Of a stretch of 13,448 bases of DNA, positions 1 to 6,589 are shown in pieces. Numbering within the stretch: the first letter of the stretch is position 1; each line of letters opens with the position of its first letter. The position numbers and the translations under genes are program-made. Under the pieces are notes generated by a model, which was given only the letters and a program-made list of their open reading frames with translations, did not search any database and was not told the origin of the DNA. Source of the DNA: an uncultured Eubacteriales bacterium (GTDB lineage Bacteria; Bacillota; Clostridia; Oscillospirales; Oscillospiraceae); contig URQA01000063.1 in the NCBI GenBank assembly GCA_900549885.1, forward strand, positions 1 through 13,448. Direction: 5' to 3'.

Positions 1-12
1 GGAGAGGGCGGA

Positions 13-54
13 TATGATAGAGTTAAATTGAACTGCGTTCAGAACGATGTTCAA
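13..54 (+). promoter_or_regulatory. -10 element and palindromic candidate operator upstream of the MFS gene
   Basis: TATGAT at 13-18 is a good -10 hexamer; its -35 would fall left of the window. At 28-54 there is a 27-bp imperfect palindrome centred on A41: left arm TTGAACTGCGTTC, right arm GAACGATGTTCAA, with 11 of 13 positions complementary. It lies about where transcription from the -10 would begin and upstream of the Shine-Dalgarno (66-74). That is a usual place for a repressor operator. The palindrome is seen directly; repressor binding is inference. It could also form a 5' UTR hairpin. Confidence 0.4.
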
Positions 55-78
55 CAAAAGAGAAAGAGAGAGGACAAA

Positions 79-1287
79 ATGTATTCCAATGTGGAGCGGA
101 CCCGATGGCTGCGGGTGGCTGTGGGCACGGTGATGATGCTGTGCCTGGGAACCCTGTACGCCTGGTCCATTTTCCGCGCCCCTTTTGGGGCACTCTACCC
201 CAGCTGGACCACCGCCGATCTGTCCATGAACTTCACCATCTCCATGGTGTGCTACAGCGCCGGGGGTTTCCTGGGGGGCAAGCTGTCCAAAAAGACCTCC
301 AACACGGTGACCGCCCTGGCCGCCGCCGTCCTCATTTTTGCGGGCTTCTTGGGGGTGTCTTGGCTGTCCGCCGATCCGGAAACGGCAAAGGTCCAGCTAT
401 ACCTGTTCTACGGCGTATTGTCCGGTCTGGGCACCGGGTTTGGGTATAACACGATTGTATCTGGGGTAGGCGGCTGGTTTCCAGACAAAAACGGCTTGGC
501 CACCGGGGTGCTACTGACCGGCTTCGGCCTGGGCACCATGCTCATCGGACAGTTGGCCGACGCGCTCATTCCTGTAGTGGGCCTGCCCACCCTATTCCGG
601 GCCTTCGCAGTAGTCATCGCCGTGGTGCTGGCCCTGGGCAGTCCCATGGTGCGCCTGCCCGGAGCGGGGACGGTCCTGCCCCCTCCTCCCGCTACTGCCC
701 AGGTGGAGGGACAGCGGGACTACACCTCCGGCGAGATGATCCGCCGGCCCGCCTTCTGGCTGTTCTTCTTGTGGAACATGCTCATGTGTGCATCCGGCCT
801 GCTGGTCATTAACTCCGCGGCCGAGATCGCCGCCTATTACGGCGCGGCGGCGGTGCTGGGGCTGTTGCTGTCGGTATTCAACGGCCTGAGCCGCATCCCC
901 TTCGGGGTGCTGGTGGACAAGTTCGGCCGCCGGAAGGTGATGCTGCTGGCCAACGGCTTTCTGCTGCTCAGCGGGGGGCTGCTGGTACTGGGCGGCCTTG
1001 GCCGCAGCGCGGCGCTGGTACTGGCGGGCATGCTCATCATGGGAGTGTGCTATGGCAACTCCGTCACCATCGGTACCCTGGTCATCCGGCAGTTTTACGG
1101 CTCGGCCCACTATGCCACCAACCTGGCCATCGTCAACTGCTGCGCCATCCCCGCGTCCTTCATCGGGCCGCTGATCGCCAGCGCGCTTCAGACCGCCTCG
1201 GGGGGTGACTACACCACAACCTTCCTGTGCGTGCTGGCCTTTGCCGCTGTGGATCTGCTGGTGGGCTTCTGGGTAAAAAAGCCGTGA
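79..1287 (+). CDS. MFS transporter, OFA (oxalate/formate antiporter) family
   Basis: A 402-aa, very hydrophobic protein with about 12 predicted membrane segments in two halves, split by a proline-rich cytoplasmic loop near residues 198-212. OFA-family hallmarks are visible: YAWSIF in the first helix (about 27-32), GFGYN (about 120-124), a WFPDKNGLATG loop (133-143) and DYTSGEM starting about 214, just before helix 7. Family members exchange or import small mono- and dicarboxylates such as oxalate and formate; the substrate here is not readable from sequence. I start at ATG 79 rather than the in-frame TTG 28, because a purine-rich GAGAGAGGA sits just before ATG 79 and the 17 extra residues are charged and unlike family N-termini. 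The gene converges on the LysR gene. It may belong to the same carboxylate module as the GntP permease and reductase, or to an operon left of the window. Confidence 0.85.
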   Translation: MYSNVERTRWLRVAVGTVMMLCLGTLYAWSIFRAPFGALYPSWTTADLSMNFTISMVCYSAGGFLGGKLSKKTSNTVTALAAAVLIFAGFLGVSWLSADPETAKVQLYLFYGVLSGLGTGFGYNTIVSGVGGWFPDKNGLATGVLLTGFGLGTMLIGQLADALIPVVGLPTLFRAFAVVIAVVLALGSPMVRLPGAGTVLPPPPATAQVEGQRDYTSGEMIRRPAFWLFFLWNMLMCASGLLVINSAAEIAAYYGAAAVLGLLLSVFNGLSRIPFGVLVDKFGRRKVMLLANGFLLLSGGLLVLGGLGRSAALVLAGMLIMGVCYGNSVTIGTLVIRQFYGSAHYATNLAIVNCCAIPASFIGPLIASALQTASGGDYTTTFLCVLAFAAVDLLVGFWVKKP

Positions 1288-1345
1288 GAGGCGAAGCCCA
1301 GGAGAAAGCATTGGTAGGCTGGTGTCCACAGGAGAAAGACGTAGC

Positions 1346-1368
1346 CCGGCGCGGATGATCCGCACCGG
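1346..1368. repeat. Near-palindrome between convergent genes
   Basis: Arms CCGGCGCGGAT (1346-1356) and ATCCGCACCGG (1358-1368) around a single G are complementary at 10 of 11 positions. The lack of a loop favours a protein-binding palindrome or an imperfect hairpin over a canonical terminator. A short direct repeat, CAGGAGAAAG, occurs twice just upstream (about 1300 and 1329). Confidence 0.35.
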
Positions 1369-1378
1369 ACTCATTGGT

Positions 1379-1411
1379 ACGCCGCCGTCAGGCAGCTCCT
1401 GACGGCGGTGT
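1379..1411. terminator. Strong GC-rich hairpin, candidate terminator between convergent genes
   Basis: Arms at 1379-1392 and 1398-1411 form a 14-bp stem with one G-U pair around the 5-nt loop CAGCT. It lies 92 nt after the MFS stop and 102 nt after the LysR stop, so it could serve both converging transcripts. Neither side has a proper T-tract, so intrinsic termination is uncertain and the hairpin may instead protect a 3' end. Confidence 0.5.
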
Positions 1412-1419
1412 GCTGTTGC

Positions 1420-1447
1420 AAATTTCGTATGGGCAGATACGAAATTT
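1420..1447. repeat. 11-bp perfect inverted repeat
   Basis: AAATTTCGTAT (1420-1430) and ATACGAAATTT (1437-1447) are exact inverted copies around GGGCAG. This is the third inverted repeat within about 100 bp of the convergent junction. It may be part of the LysR terminator or a protein site; no T-tract follows on either strand. Confidence 0.45.
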
Positions 1448-1512
1448 CAGTTGGACGCTCCCCAGGAAGCAAGCTATAATTACAGACGAAATTGGTTCTG
1501 CTTTTGTGTGAT

Positions 1513-2418
1513 TTAGGCAGTATGGATAAGTTTGACAAAATCTTTCATAAGTGGGTTCTGTTCCAGCGTGCGGTAAGCCACCACCTTGGGATAGGCGGGG
1601 CCGTCTATGATGGGGAGCATCCGGATGTTGGGATCCAATGCTAAAGCTGCTGTCTGATTGGTCACGGCTACGCCCAGTCCGACGGAGACATACAGCGGCA
1701 TGGCGGCCAGTTGCTTGACCATAGTCACATAGCGCAGCGGCTGGGAAAAGCTCATGTTGCGCTCCAGGTCGCCCACGGGATCGTCTTTCGGGGGTGCGAA
1801 TCCCTCCCCTTCCGGCAGTAAGATCGGAACATGGCGAAGCAGCTGTTCCAATTCCGCCCGGGTCAACTGGCTGGGGAGATGATCCGCCCGTTGCTCGGAT
1901 ACTGCCAAGTGAGGCAGTTCGTCTACGCACAGAAGGGACGTCATGCCGCTCAAAAAATGATCCTCTGGACAGCCCAGGCCGTTGATGAGGTCCAAATCGC
2001 CGTCCAGCAAGCCATTGCGCAGTTGGTCATACAGGCAGCGGCGAATGGTGATCTGCACGTCGGGCCGCTCCTGGTGGAGCTTCCGGACGGCGGCTAGAAG
2101 CTGTCCACTGATCTGCTGTTCCTCCGCCACACCGATGTGGAGCTGTCCGGCGCGGCTGCGGCCCAAATCCTCCACCTGACGGGCGAGGTCCTGGAAGTTT
2201 CCGTAGATATTCTTTAATCCCGCATACAGCTGTTCTCCGGCCCGAGTCAGGTAGACAGTGTTGTTTTTCCGAATAAACAGCTGGGCGTTGAGCTCCCGCT
2301 CCATGTTGCTGATCTGACGGGAGAGGGTGGGCTGAGAGATAAAGAATCGCTCTGCCACGGCGGAGAAGTTCAGCTTCTGGGCCAGGGATAGAAAATATTC
2401 CATCTGCTGGGTCGTCAT
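1513..2418 (-). CDS. LysR-family transcriptional regulator
   Basis: A 301-aa protein of standard LysR length. The N-terminal winged helix-turn-helix spans about residues 1-60: MEYFLSLAQKLNFSAVAERF, then SQPTLSRQI as recognition helix, then ELNAQLFIRKN and LTRAGEQLY. The effector-binding domain follows from about residue 90 (GQLHIGVAEEQQ onward). I start at ATG 2418 rather than the in-frame GTG 2439, because an AGGAGGG Shine-Dalgarno lies 9-10 nt upstream of ATG 2418 and inside the longer reading. It is divergent from the GntP permease/oxidoreductase pair, the typical layout for a LysR activator responding to the substrate of the neighbouring pathway. The inducer is unknown, and control of the neighbours is inferred from position. 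Confidence 0.9.
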   Translation of the reverse strand: MTTQQMEYFLSLAQKLNFSAVAERFFISQPTLSRQISNMERELNAQLFIRKNNTVYLTRAGEQLYAGLKNIYGNFQDLARQVEDLGRSRAGQLHIGVAEEQQISGQLLAAVRKLHQERPDVQITIRRCLYDQLRNGLLDGDLDLINGLGCPEDHFLSGMTSLLCVDELPHLAVSEQRADHLPSQLTRAELEQLLRHVPILLPEGEGFAPPKDDPVGDLERNMSFSQPLRYVTMVKQLAAMPLYVSVGLGVAVTNQTAALALDPNIRMLPIIDGPAYPKVVAYRTLEQNPLMKDFVKLIHTA

Positions 2419-2442
2419 GAGACGGTCCCTCCTATCCACGTA

Positions 2443-2501
2443 TGTTTGATGCGGTTCCTGCCGTATCTTACATTATAATCGCCGACCCTGGCAAAAATCA
2501 A
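2443..2501. promoter_or_regulatory. Overlapping divergent promoters sharing one TATAAT, with candidate LysR site
   Basis: The sequence ATTATAAT at 2472-2479 is its own reverse complement, so both strands read TATAAT. On the minus strand, TTGATT (2496-2501) and TATAAT (2472-2477) are 18 bp apart, a good housekeeping promoter for the LysR gene. On the plus strand, TATAAT (2474-2479) has no recognisable -35 at 16-18 bp, as expected for a promoter needing an activator. An imperfect inverted repeat, TGTTTGAT (2443-2450) / ATCTTACA (2465-2472), 6 of 8 complementary, covers the plus -35 region and is a candidate LysR box. Promoter hexamers are seen; activation and autoregulation are inferred. Confidence 0.5.
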
Positions 2502-2659
2502 CTTAAATTCAAAAAAGGAGGAGTTAGCGCAACGCGAAAACTGGGCATTGCCACCGCTTGGAAAGGGTGGTGATTTTATGCCTCACCGCCGCCTCTGGCG
2601 GAACGACGCCCCTTGGGTGCGCAACATGAGAACAACAAAGAGAAAGAGGAGGAAATTTC
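2486..2659 (+). other. Leader region of the permease transcript, possible 31-codon leader ORF
   Basis: About 170 nt would lie between the plus-strand TATAAT and the permease start. It holds AAAAAAGGAGGAG (2511-2523), a perfect Shine-Dalgarno with no start codon at usable distance. It also holds two small hairpins: CCACC/GGTGG at 2551-2570 and CCGCC-TCT-GGCGG at 2589-2601. An ATG at 2578 opens a 31-codon, Arg-rich frame ending at 2673, overlapping the permease start by 14 nt, behind only a weak GGGTGG. I recognise no riboswitch class. Regulatory function is a guess. Confidence 0.25.
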
Positions 2660-4024
2660 ATGTCATTTCCTGAGATCATTGGCCTGCTGGGTATCCTGAT
2701 AGCCTTTTTCGTGGTTATCTTCTTTACCTATAAGGGCTTCCACCTGGCCTACGTGGTAATGGTGGCCTGTATCATTGTGCTGGTTACGAACAACATGCCC
2801 CTCATGGAGAGCTTCAGCCAGACCATCATGCCCAAAGTGGGCGAACAGGCGGCCACCCTATTGCCCCTGTACCTGTTCGGCGCTATCTTCGGCAAGATGT
2901 TCATTGACTCCGGCGCGGCCCACTCTCTGTCCAAGTTTCTGCTGAACCTGCTGGGTAAGAACGCCACCGCTCAGCGTAAGCGTATGATTGGCTTTGCCTG
3001 CGTCATCATCATGAACGTCATCTTCAACTATGTGGGTGTGGATCCCTTCGCCTCCCTGTTCACTATGATCGGCATTGCTACTGGCGTCATGGCGGAGGCT
3101 GACATTCCCCGCAAGTACATGCCCGTGATGCTGGTGCTGGGCTCCACTCTGGGCAACGTGATGCCCGGCTCCCTGGCCGCCCCCAATATCATGGCCGCCA
3201 ATATCCTGGATCCGGAGTACACCGGCCTGGTTAGCTCCATGTCCGGCTGGGTGGGCGGCTTCATCTTCATCATCTTCGTGTTCATCACCTCTTTCTTCTA
3301 CATCAACAAGATGATGAAGAAGGACGTCGGCGGCGGCATGAAGTTTGAGTACGGTCCTCTTGCCCCTCCCACCACAGACATGAACCACCTGCCCCCGGTG
3401 ATTCTGGCGATCATTCCCTTGGTAGTCATCCCCCTGAGCTATAACCTGTTCTTCAAGCAGGCGGCTTGGCTGTCCATGGCTGTGGGCTGCGTGGTTGGCA
3501 TCATCTGCTACGGCGTGTACATCCCCAAGGCCAATGGCACCAGCCGTGTTATGACCGTGGTCAACAGCATGAACGACGGCGTAACGATCGCTGGCATCCC
3601 CGCGATCATCCTGCTCAACTTCACCTTGGGCTACGCCATCGAGGCTGCTCCCTCCTTCGAGATCATCCAGAACGCTTTCATCAACATGCCCGGCCCCGCC
3701 CTGCTGGCCCTGTCCATCATGGCTATTCTGCTGCTGGGCGCCGCCGCCTCTGCTGCCGGCATGATCATTGCCGCCATGGCCGCCGCCAACACCTTTATCC
3801 CGGTGCTGGGCGTGGACCCGGATGCTGCGTTCCGTATCCTGCTGCTGTCCACCACTGTGCTGGACTCCCTGCCCTTCGCCGGCGCCATCGTGGCCATGAT
3901 GAGCATCACCGGCATCAAGTACAAAGAGGGCTATCCGCCCATTGCCATGACCACCGTGCTGTTCACCTTCGTGGGCAACATGATTGTGGCTGTGCTGTAC
4001 TCTGTATTCCCCATGCTGCCCTAA
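2660..4024 (+). CDS. GntP-family (gluconate/organic anion) permease
   Basis: A 454-aa integral membrane protein, almost wholly hydrophobic, with about 12 predicted helices; length is normal for the GntP family of gluconate and organic-acid:proton symporters. Typical features are the LPLYLFGAIFGKMFIDSGAA region (about residues 69-88), the NYVGVDPFASLF re-entrant-like stretch (about 122-133), a GNVMPGSLAAPNIMAAN segment (about 171-187), and a late TTVLDSLPFAGA motif. An AGGAGG Shine-Dalgarno precedes the ATG. The oxidoreductase follows after 91 nt on the same strand, so the pair is probably one transcript: import, then reduction. The substrate is unknown; a gluconate-like sugar acid or a citrate- or unsaturated-acid-like anion is equally compatible. 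Confidence 0.85.
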   Translation: MSFPEIIGLLGILIAFFVVIFFTYKGFHLAYVVMVACIIVLVTNNMPLMESFSQTIMPKVGEQAATLLPLYLFGAIFGKMFIDSGAAHSLSKFLLNLLGKNATAQRKRMIGFACVIIMNVIFNYVGVDPFASLFTMIGIATGVMAEADIPRKYMPVMLVLGSTLGNVMPGSLAAPNIMAANILDPEYTGLVSSMSGWVGGFIFIIFVFITSFFYINKMMKKDVGGGMKFEYGPLAPPTTDMNHLPPVILAIIPLVVIPLSYNLFFKQAAWLSMAVGCVVGIICYGVYIPKANGTSRVMTVVNSMNDGVTIAGIPAIILLNFTLGYAIEAAPSFEIIQNAFINMPGPALLALSIMAILLLGAAASAAGMIIAAMAAANTFIPVLGVDPDAAFRILLLSTTVLDSLPFAGAIVAMMSITGIKYKEGYPPIAMTTVLFTFVGNMIVAVLYSVFPMLP

Positions 4025-4035
4025 CAACGTTGCTT

Positions 4036-4067
4036 CAGCCTGCGGGACGATTTCGCCCCGCAGGCTG
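4036..4067 (+). other. Intercistronic hairpin between permease and oxidoreductase
   Basis: CAGCCTGCGGG (4036-4046) and CCCGCAGGCTG (4057-4067) form an 11-bp perfect stem around a 10-nt loop that can itself pair CGA with TCG. No T-tract follows. It is therefore more likely a partial terminator or an mRNA-stabilising element that sets the permease-to-reductase ratio than a full stop. Confidence 0.5.
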
Positions 4068-4115
4068 CTGCTATATCCCTGGTTTAACAAAAAATTCTAG
4101 AAGGAGTGACCAACT

Positions 4116-6104
4116 ATGGCCCAGCCCTATCCTCATCTGCTTTCCCCACTCCAGTGTGGGAAGTTTATCTTCAAAAACCGCATGCAGTCCTCCAATTCCC
4201 TGCCCCATTTCTCCCAGGGGCCGGAGAAGTACCCTGCTGACCCCACCATTGCCCACTTTCTGGGCCGGGCGAAGTCCGGTGCGGCCTTTGTGACCCTGGC
4301 CGGCTTTGAGGACTCTGTCAACGCTCCTCAGTTCCCCGACACCTTGGACATGTCCCATTTCCCTGAGTTCGATCTGCGCAACGCCCTGTGCCAAAACTAC
4401 ATGGTGGAGCTGATCGAAGCCATGCACTACGAGGGAACTCTGGTGTCCGGTTCCCTGTTTTCCGCCACCAAGACCTTCCGCTATGAGAACGAGAAGGGCG
4501 AGGTGGAGATCATCGACGCCAATCCCCCCATTGACATGACCCTGGGGGCCACCTCCATGATCATCCAGCAGACCGGGGATGAGGTGTCCGCCGAGGACCT
4601 GGTGAAGATCGCCAAGAGCTACGGTCAAAAGACCGCCTTCTATAAGCGTCTGGGCTTTGACGCGGTAACCCTGCACATGAGCTACCGGGCCCAGCTGCCC
4701 GGCCAGCTGCTCTCCCCCCTGTCCAACAAGCGCACCGACGAGTTCGGCGGCAGCTTCGAGAACCGCTGCCGCTTCCCTCTGATGATGCTGGAGGAGGTCA
4801 AGAAGGCCGCCGGCAACGACATGCTGGTGGAGATCCAGTTCTCCGCCGAGGAGCCGGAGGGCGGCTATTCTGTGGAGGAGGGACTGGAGTTTTTGAAGCT
4901 GGCCCAGCCCTATGTGGACATCGTTCAGGTTCGCTCCGCCGAGGGCGACCCCAACCACCCCATCCCCTTCGAGCTCAAGCACACTCCCTTCCTGGAGCTG
5001 GCCGCCCGGATCAAGGCCGCCGGCCTGGACTTCCTGGTGAGCAACGTGGGCGGCTTCTTCTACCCCGAGGAGGCGGACCAGGCCATCGCCGAAGGCAAGC
5101 TGGATCTGGTGGCCATGGCCCGTGCCTGGATCTCCAACCCCGACTACGGCAAGTTCCTCTACGAGGACCGGGCGGAGGACATCGTGCCCTGCCTGCGGTG
5201 CAACAAGTGCCACGGCCGGGGCAAGCACGACATCATGACCACCGTCTGCTCTGTCAACCCCAAGTTTGGCTTTGAAGCGGTGGACCGCTATCTGGCCTAC
5301 CCCGTGGACAAGGTCAAGGACATCGCCGTTATCGGCGGCGGTCCGGGCGGCATGCGTACTGCTATCTACCTGGCCGACCGGGGCCACAAGGTCACCATCT
5401 ACGAGGCCGAGGGTGAGCTGGGCGGCGCCATCCGCCACTCCGACTACATCCCCTTCAAGTGGACGCTGAAGGACTATAAGGACTTCTTGATCCATCAGGT
5501 GTCCAAGCGGGACATCAAAGTGGTGCTGAACACCCGCGTCACCCCGGACATGGTGGCCGGCCGCTATGACGCGGTGATCGCCGCTGTGGGCGCCCAGCCT
5601 GTCGTTCCCAACATTCCCGGCGTGGACGGGGCCAACGTCACTGTGGCGACTGACGCCATCATGAACGCCGGCAAGATCGGCGACCAAGTGGTGGTTATCG
5701 GCGGCGGTGAAGTGGGCGTGGAGACCGGTATGTACTTCGCCCAGATGGGCAAGGAGGTCACCGTCATCGAGATGCGGGATGAGTTGGCCGCCGACACTAC
5801 CTTCATGCACTATCGCTCCATGTTCCAGGCGGCCTGGGAGGCCATCCCCACCTTCCACTATGTGCTCAACGCCACGGCCAAGGCCATCACCCCCGACCAC
5901 GTCACCTACACCGACAAGGACGGGGTGGATCACGATCTGCCCGCCCAGTCCGTCATCCTGTCCGTGGGTATGCGGGCCAAGAAGGACGAGGCTCTGTCCT
6001 TCTACGGCGCGGGCGACCACTTCTACATGGTGGGCGACTGCTACAAGCCCGGCACCATCCAGACCACCAACCGCAGTGCCTATGTCACTGCCATGAAGAT
6101 CTGA
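4116..6104 (+). CDS. FMN/FAD/4Fe-4S NAD(P)H:flavin oxidoreductase, old-yellow-enzyme class (enoate reductase/TMADH-like)
   Basis: A 662-aa protein with the three-part layout of 2,4-dienoyl-CoA reductase, BaiCD/BaiH and trimethylamine dehydrogenase. An OYE-type FMN barrel spans about 1-350 (LSPLSNKRTDEFGGSFENR at 199-217). A 4Fe-4S site has Cys359, 362, 365 and 378. Two nucleotide-binding folds follow: GGGPGG near 407-412 and IGGGEVG near 528-534. Such enzymes pass electrons from NAD(P)H through FAD and the cluster to FMN and usually reduce an activated C=C bond in the cytoplasm. The C-x2-C-x2-C-x12-C spacing is that of TMADH. The substrate-anchoring pair is H187-x-x-Y190 (HMSYR), where many relatives have H-x-x-H or H-x-x-N. 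AAGGAG precedes ATG 4116. Coupling to the permease suggests an imported unsaturated or otherwise reducible acid as substrate; which one is unknown. A dehydrogenase role like TMADH is the alternative. Confidence 0.85.
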   Translation: MAQPYPHLLSPLQCGKFIFKNRMQSSNSLPHFSQGPEKYPADPTIAHFLGRAKSGAAFVTLAGFEDSVNAPQFPDTLDMSHFPEFDLRNALCQNYMVELIEAMHYEGTLVSGSLFSATKTFRYENEKGEVEIIDANPPIDMTLGATSMIIQQTGDEVSAEDLVKIAKSYGQKTAFYKRLGFDAVTLHMSYRAQLPGQLLSPLSNKRTDEFGGSFENRCRFPLMMLEEVKKAAGNDMLVEIQFSAEEPEGGYSVEEGLEFLKLAQPYVDIVQVRSAEGDPNHPIPFELKHTPFLELAARIKAAGLDFLVSNVGGFFYPEEADQAIAEGKLDLVAMARAWISNPDYGKFLYEDRAEDIVPCLRCNKCHGRGKHDIMTTVCSVNPKFGFEAVDRYLAYPVDKVKDIAVIGGGPGGMRTAIYLADRGHKVTIYEAEGELGGAIRHSDYIPFKWTLKDYKDFLIHQVSKRDIKVVLNTRVTPDMVAGRYDAVIAAVGAQPVVPNIPGVDGANVTVATDAIMNAGKIGDQVVVIGGGEVGVETGMYFAQMGKEVTVIEMRDELAADTTFMHYRSMFQAAWEAIPTFHYVLNATAKAITPDHVTYTDKDGVDHDLPAQSVILSVGMRAKKDEALSFYGAGDHFYMVGDCYKPGTIQTTNRSAYVTAMKI

Positions 6105-6174
6105 GGCTCATTGACTCTCAAAAGAGGGAGGCCCTGAAGGCGCAGCCAGATAGGGACAATTACAAATTGTAAGG

Positions 6175-6214
6175 ACAGGCAGGTGTTGCATTGGCAGCGC
6201 CTGCCTGTTCCTTT
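6175..6214 (+). terminator. Rho-independent terminator after the oxidoreductase
   Basis: A 15-bp stem (6175-6189 with 6194-6208, two G-U pairs) around the loop ATTG is followed by TTCCTTT. It lies 70 nt after the oxidoreductase stop and closes the permease/reductase transcript. The small hairpin ACAATT-ACA-AATTGT lies just before it. Confidence 0.75.
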
Positions 6215-6296
6215 ACGCACGTTTCATAATGTGCCGATTTCCAACCACGCCAATATCCATGTAGTGGATCTCCATCGTTTGCCTTGCATGTTTGAA

Positions 6297-6528
6297 CTAG
6301 TTCACGTCTTTCTCATGTTCCACGATTTTCTCAAGGAACAGCCGTGGCAGTTCCAGTATCTGTTCCTGGATATACGTGCAGCGTTTGGCTCTGGCAATGG
6401 GATTGTCCACGCCAGAGCCTAGAAGCAGGCAAATATCACTGTAGACAATCTTTCGGTTTGCATGGTGCCGTGCGGCGCCCTAAACCGTAGAATAGCTCAG
6501 ACAGCTCAGTTACATAGTGGGTTTCATC
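6297..6528 (-). pseudogene. Decayed, frameshifted gene fragment of unknown family
   Basis: On the minus strand an open stretch without a start codon (6479 down to the TAG at 6297-6299) reads as protein-like sequence: RKIVYSDICLLLGSGVDNP, then IARAKRCTYIQEQILELP and a charged tail. Just upstream in another frame (from 6528) is DETHYVTELSELFYG, which would join it after a single frameshift near 6480. Joined, they look like a small protein of about 75 aa. I do not recognise the family. It may be a relic of a mobile-element accessory gene. The remaining sequence between 6215 and 6296 includes only a 20-codon minus-strand frame (MEIHYMDIGVVG...), too short to call. Confidence 0.4.
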
Positions 6529-6530
6529 AG

Positions 6531-6566
6531 CAGGATGGGGCCGAAGTTCCCTTCGGCCCCATCCTG
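6531..6566 (-). terminator. Perfect 16-bp hairpin 24 nt after the surface-protein stop
   Basis: CAGGATGGGGCCGAAG (6531-6546) and its exact reverse complement (6551-6566) flank the loop TTCC. The position just after the surface-protein stop codon marks it as the likely 3' end of that transcript. On the minus strand it is not followed by a T-tract, so it may be a factor-assisted terminator or a stability hairpin. Confidence 0.6.
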
Positions 6567-6589
6567 TGCTGGTTAGACTTTGTTTTCCA

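Noticed and set aside
592..1374. 260-codon minus-strand frame opposite the MFS gene
   Set aside because: It is the mirror of a convincing membrane-protein gene, rich in His/Gln/Gly from GC-biased third positions, with no recognisable domain.
2486..2659. Known riboswitch in the permease leader
   Set aside because: I could not match it to any conserved aptamer core; only two small hairpins are visible.
2858..4090. 410-codon minus-strand frame opposite the permease
   Set aside because: Very high His/Gly/Asp content, as expected from reading a GC-rich membrane gene backwards; no ribosome binding site or domain.
4071..6020. 649-codon minus-strand frame opposite the oxidoreductase
   Set aside because: Low-complexity Val/Gly/His/Leu composition and complete overlap with a clearly real gene.
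6183..6422. 79-codon plus-strand frame after the oxidoreductase terminator
   Set aside because: It begins inside the terminator stem, and the opposite strand gives more protein-like sequence.
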